Positions 1 to 9,559 of a stretch of DNA of 64,000 bases are shown piece by piece. Under the pieces are notes generated by a model. It saw nothing but the letters and a program-made list of their open reading frames with translations, was not told where the DNA came from and did not search any database. Each line of letters opens with the position of its first letter. The first letter of the stretch is position 1. Source of the stretch: Manduca sexta (taxonomy: Eukaryota; Arthropoda; Insecta; Lepidoptera; Sphingidae); the NCBI RefSeq assembly GCF_014839805.1, contig NC_051123.1, forward strand, positions 3,640,727 to 3,704,726. Reading direction: 5' to 3'. The position numbers and the translations under genes were made by a program.

Positions 1-54
1 TTTCCCAACCTTCCTTGATAATGAATGACCAGCATCACTAATAAACAATATAAA

Positions 55-522
55 AACCTAAGATGTTTATATTACATAGATACGTTGTCCGAGCTCAATA
101 CTGGGGCCTTATTCTCTATCCCGCACGTTATTTTGACAGTGCGTAACAAGCACGTAACACAACGCATCATGTTTAGGACTATAGAAATTTGGCTTACAGA
201 ATACCATTCCACGCACATTTCTCGAAGATAACATGACACGGCCGCGTTACGCGTTTACACTACCATACAGAATAAGGGCCCTAGCAAGACGAAAGTAAGG
301 TAATTGCCCGACTTAACAGCCAATGAGCGTGCGACACTAACGTTGTTACGTAACTGTCGATGTATATATATCCTTTTCTAACGAATGTGTGCTGCATCTT
401 GTTATTCCTTCTTCGAGCCAATTTGCAATTATATGTACAGGTACGTGAATATAGCAAATAATGCGCCGTTTTTATGTGCCACTTTGTTAGTGTATGACGT
501 GTCTATTTGCAAAACGTCATTG
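55..522. repeat. Dispersed repeat RX, copy 1
   Basis: This stretch shares long blocks with 36869-37355 and 48857-49286: the opening with TTACATAGATACGTTGTC, a middle with GACTGTCGATGTATATATAT, and a closing block with TGTAAAACGTCATTG. Copy 1 differs from the others in its middle, where about 150 bases are replaced. No TIR, hairpin or tRNA-like box was recognised, so the class is unknown. The shared right end with variable interior would suit a 5'-truncated retroelement or a deleted DNA element. Confidence 0.6.
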
Positions 523-529
523 ATAAAAA

Positions 530-1044
530 CAATGTTTCATTTAATTTAGACACCGATTTCAATAAAGAACTTAAGTTGGAAAGAATAAATAAATAAATAC
601 ATTGTGTTTTAATAATTTCTTATTAAAGGCAATATTTTTCAATCGTTAAATAATATTTAACCCTCGAATAAACTATAACGTGATTATATATTAAAGTGAG
701 ATAAACAACTTTTTACATGCAACTGTCGTTTTAATGCGTTTGTTTTGTACTTTTTTGAATAAATTATATCCGATGATTGAAACATCAGCCCTAAACCTTA
801 TATTATAAAGTTATTTCTTCTTATTTTCCATTACGTAGCAGCAAGTTATATTTGTTATTCAAAACTCGATTTGCGACCTTACTGACGCAAAAGCAATATC
901 TGCGGGAAACTATAGTGACCTACATGAATATTGATTTATTTTATAAGGATATACAAAACTATATTAAAAGCGGTAGTGTTTATGACTTTAAATTTGGCTT
1001 ACGGCCTTGTAGACGGCTATCGGATACAACATAGATATCAGTAG
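530..1044. other. No recognisable feature (AT-rich)
   Basis: AT-rich DNA. One 60-codon open frame at 852-1034 shows no recognisable domain or splice context and is not called as a gene. Confidence 0.5.
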
Positions 1045-1100
1045 CTAAGCGTCCATACAACCAGATTCCTACCGGCTTCCCTTTTAGATTTATATACGTT
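1045..1100 (+). repeat. Dispersed repeat E, fragment
   Basis: Contains the block 'CCAGATTCCTACCGGCTTCC' followed by a TTTTAGATTTATATA-like run, matching 28200-28290 (+), 53415-53476 (+) and, inverted, 16990-17070. Class unknown. Confidence 0.4.
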
Positions 1101-1257
1101 TGACTTAGTTTTTTTTTTATGTTATGCAATCTGTGATATGTCAACTAAGGCAATCTTTTTTATCTCGGGTTACCTTTTGAAAAATTTCACCCTTCGCCAC
1201 TATTAGATATACGCATTTGATTCTCAATATATGATAATATCACCTCTACTTGTCCAA

Positions 1258-1400
1258 CTTCTGCTCTAAGGTCTTTGGTTCAAATCCCGAGTCGTGTTAA
1301 GTTATATCAGTTTTTTTCGTCAGCATCAGCCCCGGTCACATCATGGGTCGGAATACACACGGCAAAATTGGGTGCATTGGTAACTTCAAAGATAAAAGAC
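1258..1400 (+). repeat. SINE-A, diverged copy
   Basis: Diverged relic of the tRNA-derived SINE-A family. A box-B-like GGTTCAAATCCC is followed by the family body: CAGCATCAGCCC, TCACATCATGGGTCGGAATACAC and AAATTGGGTGCATTGGTAAC. The 3' end is missing. Confidence 0.55.
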
Positions 1401-1406
1401 GTGTCT

Positions 1407-1674
1407 AGCAACATTCGTATTTATCGACTTGTTCCTACGAATCGCGTTCCAGAGAGCGGTTTGAATAAAACTTTTTTTTTTTATAAATCTGTCAACAAAT
1501 TACAAATAATCTTTCACTGACAATATACTGCATTATCCCTAGCTACCTTTGTATTTATCGGCGTGTACCCACGAATCGCGTTCCGGAGAACGGTTTCAGT
1601 AAAACTTTTTTTTTTATAAAAACTCAACGAGTTGCCAAAATTGTTTTACTTACAATATGCTACATTATGACTGA
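1407..1674. repeat. 134-bp tandem duplication (2 units)
   Basis: Two head-to-tail units start at 1407 and 1541. Each holds ACGAATCGCGTTCC, then a GAG/GAACGGTTT block, AAAACTTTTTTTTTTATAAA and a CAATATRCTRCATTAT segment. The units differ at many positions, so the duplication is not recent. An unrelated SINE-A relic precedes it. Confidence 0.8.
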
Positions 1675-1734
1675 GTGAGCTCATTCTTTTTCCTGTAATA
1701 TTGAGGTATTTATACGACTGCCATTCTGACGTTC

Positions 1735-1912
1735 TGGATGCGAATTCCTGGTCGAAGCGATATCGTGTTTACTACTTAGTATCGGTTTAAGTCTGGAATT
1801 TGTCACCTATAGGGCAATATAATCTATGACCTCATGGGATGGAATACACATGGTGAAAAGTAGGTGCCCTGGTTGCATTCTTGCCTATCCTAATGGGTAT
1901 TAAGTGTTTTTT
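1735..1912 (+). repeat. SINE-A, diverged copy
   Basis: Matches the SINE-A body in order: TACTACTTAGTATCGG, GTCTGGAATTTG, CATGGGATGGAATACACA, GTGAAAAGTAGGTGCCCTGG and TTGCATTCTTGCCTATCC. The tRNA-like head is degenerate and no target duplication is visible. Confidence 0.6.
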
Positions 1913-1924
1913 TAATGCTTTTGA

Positions 1925-2215
1925 ATGACGTGACGAGCTTCCCTTCGCTTGATGGTAAGCGATACGGCCGCCCATAAACAGTAGAAACACCATTCAACAC
2001 CTTGAATTACAAAGTATTGTTTGGTTTCCTTAGACATGAGACGTTAAGTCTTATTATGTCCAGTAGTTACACTGGCTACAATGTCCTTCAAACCAGAACA
2101 CAACAGTGACTACACACTGCTGGCAGCAGAAATATACATTGCCGTGGTACCTACTCAGACAGACTCTCTCATAAGAGGGACCTATCACCAGTAAAGTGTA
2201 AGTATGGCATGTTTC
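1925..2215. repeat. Dispersed repeat D, copy
   Basis: A repeat carrying 'GCTTGATGGTAAGCGATACG' and further blocks (CAGTAGAAACACC, ACGTTAAGTCTTATTATG, CTTCAAACCAGAACACAACAGTG). The same blocks recur inverted at 51128-51405 and 56370-56660. Fragments lie near 27142, 34728, 48730 and 50145. No coding capacity or clear termini were found. Confidence 0.6.
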
Positions 2216-2235
2216 TGTGATATTTTATATAGTCG

Positions 2236-2347
2236 GAGCTGCTAGCCGCATCTAGTAAATCCTCTTCATCGTATGTAGAGGTGAAGGGGTTATGAACCTT
2301 AACCGTTTGGTATAAAAGGATAAAATCGATTAAAAAGTAAGCAATAA
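2236..2347. repeat. Direct repeat, left copy (flanks a Helitron)
   Basis: About 110 bases, including GGGTTATGAACCTTAACC and AAGGATAAAATCGATTAAAA, are repeated at 2666-2776 in the same orientation. The Hel-b element at 2375-2657 lies between the two copies. Confidence 0.8.
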
Positions 2348-2374
2348 CCTTATTAGTGTGATATTTATTTGTTA

Positions 2375-2657
2375 CTAGCTGACCCGACAGACGTTGTGCC
2401 GTATTAACTATAAAGCAGCGCGCATTCTGTCAATCGCTGACAGTTATTTCAAACAATTCACAGTTATATAAAATTAATACTTTCGTTAAGTTTTTTTAAA
2501 TTTTCTAATTTTCCGCGAAATTTTTATTTTTTTTTTCTTTCATAAGAACCTTCTGACAATAACAATCACAACAAATAAAAAATAGTGAAATCTGTCCAGC
2601 CGTTCACGCGTGATGGCGTGACCAAGGGAAATAGGGATTCATTTTTATATATATAGA
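2375..2657 (-). mobile_element. Hel-b, non-autonomous Helitron-like element
   Basis: Read on the minus strand it starts TCTATATATATAAAAATGAA and ends in CTAG. Before the CTAG there is a short stem: in other copies AGACGGGACAACGTCT, here with one changed base. It sits between A and T with no target duplication. 5'-TC, a 3' hairpin, CTRR and A|T insertion are Helitron hallmarks. Related copies: 11670-11913, 61941-62229 and 63208-63559. It has no coding capacity and must have been mobilised in trans. Confidence 0.75.
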
Positions 2658-2665
2658 TTTTACAC

Positions 2666-2776
2666 ATTCGAAGCTGCTACTAGTAACTGTCGTCTTTATC
2701 GCATGTAGAGGTAAACGGGTTATGAACCTTAACCTTTTGGTATGAAAGGATAAAATCGATTAAAAAGTAAACAATA
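2666..2776. repeat. Direct repeat, right copy
   Basis: Second copy of the 2236-2347 block, differing at scattered positions and in a segment just before GCATGTAGAGGT. Confidence 0.8.
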
Positions 2777-2874
2777 TATTAAAATAAATATAAGGCCATG
2801 ACATTTGCCCGAAACTGTATCTTTGGACTTCCCAAGAAAATTAACGTGGTGTTATATTTAATACCAATGCCTAA

Positions 2875-3400
2875 TCTATACTACTATATAAAGCTGAAGA
2901 GTTTGTTTGTTTGTTTGAACGCGCTAATCTCAGGAACTACCGGTTCAATTTGAAAAAATATTTTTGTTTTGGATAGCCCTTTGTTCGTTGAGTGCTATAG
3001 GCTATATATCATCAAGCTATACCCAATAGGAGCGGAGCACTAACGGCTAATCTCAGGAACTACCGGTTCGAACTGTAAAAATATTTCTGTGTTGAAAAGA
3101 CTTTTGTTTGTGGAGTGCTATAGGCTATATATCATCGCGCTATACCCAATAGGAGCGGAGCAGTAAAAGCTAATCTCAGGAACTACTGATTCGAACTGAA
3201 AAATTATTTTTGCGTTGGATAGCCCTTTATTCGTGGAGTGCTATAGGATATATATCATCACGCTATACCCAATAGGAGCGGAGCAGTAATGGCTAATCTC
3301 AGGAACTACCGATTCGAACTGAAAAAATATTTTTATGTTGAATAGCCCCTTGTTCCTGGAGTGCTGCAGTACTGGCCTTTGTTTACCGTTTTGGCCGCGT
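2875..3400 (+). mobile_element. Helitron-like 5' head with internal 123-bp minisatellite
   Basis: Begins TCTATACTACTATATAAAGC after an A, the 5' end of a common lepidopteran Helitron-like family. The end of a related copy is seen inverted at 49582-49780. The interior is a tandem array with units starting at 2924, 3047, 3170 and 3293, an exact 123-bp period. Each unit carries CTAATCTCAGGAACTAC, GCTATAGGCTATATATCATC and CCAATAGGAGCGGAGCA. The fourth unit breaks off near 3366. No hairpin-CTAG end was found, so the right border is approximate. Confidence 0.7.
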
Positions 3401-3554
3401 AAAGCACATTCCGGAATGTTTAACTTAAAGGTTTTAGCGTGTTTATTTAATAGTAATAAGTACATATTTCTCTATAATACATCTTTGAGAATAAATGGAT
3501 CTATGTATATGAATTAAAGGCGGTTTTTAAAAAGGTTATGGAATTTATTGAACC

Positions 3555-3835
3555 TGCTTCTAAAAAACTAATATATCTTAAAATAAAAGTAGCCTATGTC
3601 CTTCCCAGCGTCCCTATTTATCTCCATACAAAATCACATCAAAATTCGTTCAACATTTTTTGAGTTTATCGCGTTCAAACGCGGCGGGGACTTTGTCAAT
3701 ATGTGCGTATTATTCAAAAACAAATTTACAACTTAAACAACAACTACAAAGTCAATAACTTTATGTTTGTCCTTACAATAAGTTTTATTGGTCAATATAA
3801 ACGTGTTAATAATATAGGTATACATTGTTATTTAT
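3555..3835 (-). mobile_element. Helitron-like fragment
   Basis: Shares GAGTTTATCGCGTTCAAACG, a GTCAATAACTTT block, a TTGTCCTTACAAT block and TTTTATTGGTCA with 8855-9165. The first block also occurs in the Helitron at 38171-38549. No terminal structures remain. Confidence 0.5.
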
Positions 3836-3898
3836 ATAGCACATGATAATCACCTTCTCAATATATGATAATAAGCATTTATAAACTCAAACATACAC

Positions 3899-4165
3899 AA
3901 TGATTTCTTATGTCTACGCGAATGTTAGACATTAAAATTAAACTACTTTTCCGATTTTATCGCGGTTTTTTATATTTTAGTTTTCTTCCGACGTTTCGAA
4001 GACTTTGCAGCCTTCATTGTAACTTTGACTTTACGGATGAACAACACCTCAGTCCCCCCCGTAACCATGAAGGCTGCAATTTCTTCGAATACACCGGGAA
4101 AAACTAAAATATAAAAAACCGCGCCATAATCCGAAAAGTAGTTTAATTTTAATGTCAAACATACA
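3899..4165. repeat. Palindromic MITE, family P, copy 1
   Basis: A fold-back element. The left arm runs from about 3925 to 3981 (ACATTAAAATTAAACTACTT ... CGCGGTTTTTTATATTTTAG). The right arm from about 4104 to 4158 is its near-perfect reverse complement. An inner inverted pair, GACGTTTCGAAGACTTTGCAGCC versus GGCTGCAATTTCTTCGAA, surrounds a short CCCCCC-containing centre. Other copies: 7948, 23770, 35160, 41148 and 57836. No ORF. Confidence 0.8.
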
Positions 4166-4179
4166 TCACGCTTTTAACC

Positions 4180-4405
4180 ATAAGGGGGTGGGCAGGGACG
4201 TAAAAGGAGCACCCACTTTTCGCCATGCGTTTCCGTCCCATGGTATGACAGAAAGAGGAACTTGCTATATCGGGCACAAATTCCAGACTCTGGGCTGATG
4301 CTTAGCCGAAAAATCCAATATCACTGCCCGACAGAGGATTCGATCCGGGGACCCCAGTGATGATCGTGGCGCGCATGGTATACAACTATGCCATCGAGGC
4401 AGTCA
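4180..4405 (-). repeat. SINE-A, near full length
   Basis: Minus-strand copy. The tRNA-like head (ACTGCCTCGATGGCATAGTT, box A region) lies at about 4385-4404 and the box-B-like GATTCGATCC at about 4335-4350. The body continues through GGGCACAAATTCCAGACTC and GGTATGACAGAAAG to the 3' end near 4182. Confidence 0.75.
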
Positions 4406-4442
4406 TGAGTATTTTATGATTGTTATAATTAATACATAACAT

Positions 4443-4683
4443 CACGCATTTATCCCCGAAGGGGTATGCAGAGGCGCAACTAGGGCACCCACTTATCGCC
4501 AAGTATGTTCCGTCCCATGATGTGATAGAGGGCGAGCCTATCGCCATATCGGGCACAAATTCCAGACTCCGGGCTGATACTGAGCAGAAAAACCCAAATA
4601 TCACTTTGCCCAACCCGGGATTCGAACCCAGGACCTCAGAGCGCTATTGTACCGGTCATGCAATACAACTACGAGGCAGTCAA
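4443..4683 (-). repeat. SINE-A, near full length
   Basis: Minus-strand copy arranged tandemly with the previous one. Blocks in plus-strand order: ATTTATCCCCGAAGGGGTAT (3' end), GGGCACAAATTCCAGACTCC, GGGATTCGAACCCAGGACC (box B) and the head ending in GAGGCAGTCA. A 12-base deletion removes part of box A. Confidence 0.8.
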
Positions 4684-4689
4684 GTCAGT

Positions 4690-5335
4690 TATAATTAATA
4701 ATAGGTAGGTATATGTATCACACCACGCAACTAAGACAAAATTAGACATGAAATAAATGAGATCTACATTTTGAGGAAGTAGTTTTTTAAAATAATTGTT
4801 GCATTATTGTTTATTATTTTTTTAATGCATAGTCAAGCACATTAGCTGACTCAGTTGCACGTTATAACTTATTTTGGCAAATAATGCAAATTTTATTTGA
4901 TTTCGTATTCAACCTAATACTCACGGTTAAAGTCCAATGCATTTTACTACTTTTATATTCCAAATAAGGATAACAATTCTACTTATTTACCAAGCAATGT
5001 AATAAATATTTTTCGATAAAATTCTGTTGAATAGTATCAGAAATAAAGTTTGGCTTTTTTTAATATTCATTGAATTAGTCTCCCTTGGATATCCAAAAAT
5101 CCTTTAGGAACGTACTTTGCAGACAGACCCGTAGGCAAACATAAGTCTAGATAAAACATCGTCTGATAGGGGCATGACCTCTAGCAAAACAGTCTATGGT
5201 TACAAAAACATTAAAGCAATGACCTTAATATTAAGCAAAAAACGTATAAATGGTTTAACACCGAGCGTCTGAGTAGGAAATAGGTCAACTACTGAGTTAT
5301 CAAGTGATGAATCATGTATTACTGTAAACTATCGA
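4690..5335. other. No recognisable feature; probable reductase intron
   Basis: AT-rich, with no repeat recognised. If the exon at 5612-5765 is real, this is intron. I searched the minus strand for short-chain dehydrogenase motifs such as TGxxxGIG and YxxxK and saw none. Confidence 0.4.
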
Positions 5336-5611
5336 TCAATCCACCATTTTGAAAACAAACTCTTTAGACCGGTAACCTAACACAAAAATTTGATTCCTTT
5401 GCTTTAAAAAAAAATGAGTATGCTGTTTATTACAATATCCACGAATACAAAACAAATTTGAATATGGAACGAGTGCATGACATCGCAAAGGCCATGGAAG
5501 TGCGGCGGCGGCCGCAACTCGCAAGTCAACGACATTATAAATATTATAAGGAAGTATGACTTTCCCTTTTACAACGCGAAGAGAAAGCAAAGAAACAAAA
5601 AATATACTCAC

Positions 5612-5765
5612 ATGCCCATTTCCCTTTTAGCTTGTAGTCAACTTTGTTCAACGCTGGGCCAATAACAAAATTATACACCACACTTAATACATTTTTCACT
5701 ATATATAGAAGCAAAAACCCGACAAATATAAGCCCGACTTTCTCTAAAGGCGATAATTGTGCCAT
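5612..5765 (-). CDS. First coding exon of HSD17B12-like very-long-chain 3-oxoacyl-CoA reductase (partial gene)
   Basis: The frame starts at ATG (5765-5763) and codes 51 residues plus one base, stopping at a canonical GTGAGT donor at 5611. The peptide opens MAQLSPLEKVGLIFVGFLLL, has one hydrophobic membrane segment at about residues 10-26, and ends KLKGKWA. In the HSD17B12 family this position leads directly into the NAD(P)-binding Rossmann motif (LVTGxTDGIG) in the next exon, and the dangling T fits a leucine codon there. Family role: reduction of 3-ketoacyl-CoA in endoplasmic-reticulum fatty-acid elongation. An upstream TTG at 5783 was not used as the start because this ATG matches the family N-terminus. 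Catalytic residues lie in exons not found in the 5.6 kb to the left, so the gene may continue beyond the window or be an orphan exon. The assignment is from remembered family similarity, not a search. Confidence 0.7.
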
Positions 5766-6000
5766 TTTTTTACAAAAATACAATTAAAATAAATTATTTA
5801 ATAGGTTATGTGGAGGACCGTACGTCACCGATCGTCAACTAAGCGCATGCGTACTAAACGCTGGAAGAAAGTTGCCATGCGCAGAGAATGAGCGATTGAT
5901 ACGAACGGGAGTGAACGAAGAGCCAAAAACGTCCGAAACGCTGTGAATTTAATTGACCGATGTAGAAAGGGAGGGCGATAAAACATAGCGCTGTCTCGTT
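5766..6000 (-). promoter_or_regulatory. Putative promoter/5' UTR of the reductase gene
   Basis: Upstream of the start codon the sequence becomes richer in CpG and holds GCGCATGCGT at 5843-5852, close to the NRF-1/Ewg palindrome consensus. No TATA box or initiator was confirmed, so the transcription start is not located. Confidence 0.35.
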
Positions 6001-6413
6001 CGTGATAAGAACGATGAAGGTCGCATGAAGGAATACGTTTTATGTAATGAATATGGAGCACCTTTAAATGGATATTCATAGATCACGAGGTTGAAAATAC
6101 TGACATATTTAAAACTACCAAAACTAAGGAAAATATTATACTTACATGAGGTGCACTGTACAAGAATGAAGAAACGGAGTTTGAAGCATTCCAGAGTTTA
6201 AATTAGATTATATTGTTGCAAACATAAAATTACTATTTGAATAAAGATTTATTGAAAACCATTTTATTTTTTCTTGTTCAAAATAATCAAAGCAATTATT
6301 GATGTACAAAAGTAAGTATAAAAAATATTAACAATGGACGTGATATATTTTATTGACAAAATAACAATAACAAATTATTAAAATTTTCGATCTAATAAAA
6401 TTAAATAGGTTAT

Positions 6414-6555
6414 TTCTACTCAGTATCAGGTCGGAGTATAAAATTTGTGTCCGATATGGCGATGGGCTCACCTCCTATCACATCATGGAACGGAATACAA
6501 ACAGCGGAAAATTGGTGCACCAGTTGCGCTTCTGCCTACCTCTTGGAGGATAAAA
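6414..6555 (+). repeat. SINE-A, 5'-truncated
   Basis: Starts at the body block CTACTCAGTATCAGGTCGGAG. It continues with CGATATGGCGATGGGCTCACC, ATCACATCATGGAACGGAATAC and TTGCGCTTCTGCCTACC. The tRNA-like head is missing. Confidence 0.7.
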
Positions 6556-6792
6556 AGGAGTGTGTACAATAAAGTCAATAAAGTTTTATACATACAAGAC
6601 GAGCGATTTGCTGCTCTATTGCCGGATAGTAAGCCTCACAACTAAACGCAACACCAACACCATCCAGTTTTAATAACTAAGCTCTCCCGAGAATTAAACT
6701 CACTATCTGAGACATTCGATGGTTTTATGACGCTTAATAATTAACTACAAAACAGATTGCTATAACTTATAGGCAAAAATTGCTCCAATATA

Positions 6793-7239
6793 CAGGGTCA
6801 TTATGACATTGCGTTTACAAATGAAATCGCATAAGTACTTATCTTATTATATACAGGGTAATTTTGACATTGCGTTTAGAAATGAAATCGCATACTTATC
6901 TTCTTCAAAATTACACTTTATAAAAAGGTACTGGAACCATAAATGATAATTAAAAAGTGTACGTTTCGAACAAAAGAAAATATCAATAAAAAAATAATTT
7001 TACACGCTTTAATCCCACTACTACTACGCTAAGAGAATTTGTCGCAGCGGCAACTTCGCAATTTCAGTCAGAAATATACTCACGCACACGCCATATTCGC
7101 ACTAAACTACAAAGCGATAAAAAAATCAGAATAAAAAAACTGGGATTTTTGGTGAAAATATTTGTTATTAGATAGATTTTGGCACGATTTTACCAAAGAC
7201 GTGTGGTTTAATTTAAAAACGCAATGACAAAATGACCCT
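6793..7239. mobile_element. T-family MITE with duplicated left terminus
   Basis: The left end CAGGGTCATTATGACATTGC follows TATA, and the right end ...ACAAAATGACCCT closes the element. A second left terminus, CAGGGTAATTTTGACATTGC, again after TATA, begins at 6854. The interior is the reverse complement of the 3' part of the large T elements and of the MITE at 44781-45175 (shared block GCAGCGGCAAC / TTGCCGCTGC). No ORF. The right target copy has decayed to ATCG. Confidence 0.75.
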
Positions 7240-7244
7240 ATCGT

Positions 7245-7945
7245 TCATTACGGAATATAAAGACGCCTTTTGCTGCTTGACGGCAACACTAGACAATGCC
7301 ATGTTAACTACTCAGACGGAGTTCTTGTATACAACTTATACCTTACCTTTTTTATATATTAATAAAAGCTATAAGTATTTTCTGATTTTGGTATCACAAT
7401 TTGAACCTAGATAATGCGATACAAACTGTTTTTAAGGAAGATGTTGGATGGCGCCGTGAAATTGTCAACAGTGGGTTTTATAAAATGCTTTATTTTAAAA
7501 AAATCTCTGTGGTCAATACTTCTCAATGTTGCAGATTTATTCAGTGACATATTTTTGTGATTTATTTCTGAGTAGGGGAATCCAAATTCACCTACTTACC
7601 CCCTTCGGCGCCCATGAGGAACACATAATTTAGCTAATGTATGCGCCTTTTTGTTTTTATTATTTTTTATCATCTACTATTAATCCTAAATAATAAATAA
7701 AGATTGTTCCTTAAGTTTCTTGAAAAACATTAAAATGTTCTATTTACATTACAAAATACAGCGCGAAGTGAAAGTAAAAAGTAATTGCATTGCTTAAATT
7801 GTTTCTTCAAGGGAACCAATTACCTTTTTTTATTTGTTTCCGATGCCTTTAGTATTCTAATGGGTAGGCATTAAGTCTTATTATCCATTTATTAGTAATG
7901 GTAACTGATTTGCAAGTTTTAAAAAATAAAATACCAAATAGAATT
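7245..7945. other. No recognisable feature
   Basis: AT-rich. A short open frame at 7232-7414 has no recognisable domain and begins at the end of the MITE. Confidence 0.45.
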
Positions 7946-7947
7946 TT

Positions 7948-8146
7948 GTATGTTTACGCGAATGTTGGACATCGAAATAAACAATTTATCGGTATATGTC
8001 GCGGTTTTTTTATTATGTTTTAGGCGGCCGTGTTCGCCCCGTGACCTCATAAGGCTGCAAAGTTTTCGGAACGTCGGTCGAAAATAATATGAATATAAAA
8101 AATCGCAATAACATCTGAAAAATAATTTATTAATGATAGAGAAACG
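7948..8146. repeat. Palindromic MITE, family P, copy 2
   Basis: The left arm has GTTTACGCGAATGTTGGACAT and TGTCGCGGTTTTTTTATTAT. The right arm has the inverted counterpart with AAAAATCGCAATAACATCTG. The centre carries CCCCGTGACCTCATAAGGCTGC. More diverged than copy 1. Confidence 0.75.
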
Positions 8147-8314
8147 AGCCTTTTACAACAGTTCGGTTTTAAATAGTTCGTAAAGCACTGGATCTCTTGT
8201 CACAAATAGAATAAATAAGTAGTGATTAACAAAAAATTGCTCGTAAATACAGTCTCGCTTGAGAAGTGATTCGAGATTACCATATCATACTTATTGTAAT
8301 TATAAAATGTTGTA

Positions 8315-8505
8315 TCTATACATATTGTAAAACAAAGTTCCCTTTTCTGTGTGTATGTTATCCATTTACTCAAAATCTACTGAACCGATTTTTATGAAAT
8401 TTGCTATGGAGTTCAAGACTGGAAAGGTTTAGGCTACTTTTTATGCCGGGAAAATATATAGCCGGAAAACTTTTTCACGCGGGCGAAACCGCGATCAAAA
8501 GCTAG
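8315..8505 (+). mobile_element. Hel-a, complete short Helitron
   Basis: 191 bases from TCTATACATATTGTAAAACA to CTAG, inserted precisely between A (8314) and T (8506). The 3' hairpin GCGGGCGAAACCGCG (8480-8494) lies eight bases before CTAG. The interior carries TCAAAATCTACTGAACCG and GGTTTAGGCTACTTTTTATG. It is non-coding, in the style of lepidopteran Lep1-type Helitrons. Confidence 0.85.
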
Positions 8506-8854
8506 TTATCATATAAAATAATTATTCAATTTTGAATTTTATTTACATAATTTACGCATGAAGACCTCACGTTACGTTTTATAACTTAAACGTTATTTTG
8601 ATCAAAAAATTACGTAATGTTAATTCATTGCTTTTAAATAACTTACACTTATTATACAAAGGCGTAACTATTTTTTACCTCATTGGATAGGTAAAGGAAC
8701 ATAGACTTTACAGCCACCTGACGAGTTAAAATATATTATAGACCGAACTATAAAATTATACTTGTACCCCTACCTCATAAGTAAATTTTACTGTAATCAT
8801 GTTTAGTCGTCCTAAAAAGTGGCTAATATTTTAAGAGGTCAATTATATAAAAAT

Positions 8855-9165
8855 ACTAACTTTTACTTGCGACTTCGCTCATCTGAAAGAGTATTTCCAG
8901 GATGAAAGTCAACCTAAATATATATTCCTTTTAAAAAGTAGTCTATATCTTCCCAGGTTCTCAAACTAACTCCATTCTAAATATCATTTAAATTCGTTCT
9001 ACAGTTTTTGAGTTTATTGCGTTCAGATGCGGCGTGGACTTTATTTTATAATAAGGATATAGATATTATTTAAAAACAAATTCATGTTATAAACAACAAC
9101 TATAAAGTCAATAACTTTGTATTTGTCCTTACAATGTATTTTATTGGTCAGGAAACGTAAACCTG
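8855..9165 (-). mobile_element. Helitron-like fragment
   Basis: Contains a diverged inverted 3' end (ACTTGCGACTTCGCTCATCTG) and the GAGTTTATTGCGTTCAGATG block. It shares TATAAAGTCAATAACTTTGT and a TCCTTACAATG block with 3555-3835. Confidence 0.5.
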
Positions 9166-9198
9166 TTAATCATGTAGGTAAGTAAACATTTTTATTTA

Positions 9199-9410
9199 CC
9201 TATACATATTATAAAAAGTCCCCTTTTCTGTCTGTCTGTATGCTATCGATTTTCTCAAAATCTACTCAACGGATTTTTATTAAATTTGTTATGGAGATAG
9301 TTTAAGACCCTGGAAAGGTTATAGGCTACTTGTTATCCAGGGAAAATATAGAGGGGGGCGTTTATCCCAGAAAACTCCTTCACGCAGGCGAATCCGCGAG
9401 CAATAGCTAG
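9199..9410 (+). mobile_element. Hel-a, short Helitron
   Basis: Same family as 8315-8505. The head CCTATACATATTATAAAA has a decayed first base. The body has TCAAAATCTACTCAACGGAT and GGTTATAGGCTACTTGTTAT. The 3' hairpin GCAGGCGAATCCGCG precedes AGCAATAG and CTAG, followed by T. Confidence 0.8.
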
Positions 9411-9559
9411 TCTAAGATATAATCTTGTTGGTTTCAGAGAGAATTACCCATAATCACCATAAGCAACAAGCACATTAAGTCCATATAGACCTCTTCAAGG
9501 ATTTCGACGCGGACCTGACAGCGTCCTGTACCCAGTTAATTCCTGCGATTTTTATTAAG

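Noticed and set aside
2924..3366. CRISPR-like regular repeat spacing
   Set aside because: Units are contiguous 123-bp tandem copies with no variable spacers, and the DNA is eukaryotic.
5336..5611. 91-codon minus-strand frame following the reductase exon
   Set aside because: It lies downstream of the GTGAGT donor in the presumed intron and contains an alanine run from a local GCC/GCG repeat; it does not resemble the dehydrogenase fold.
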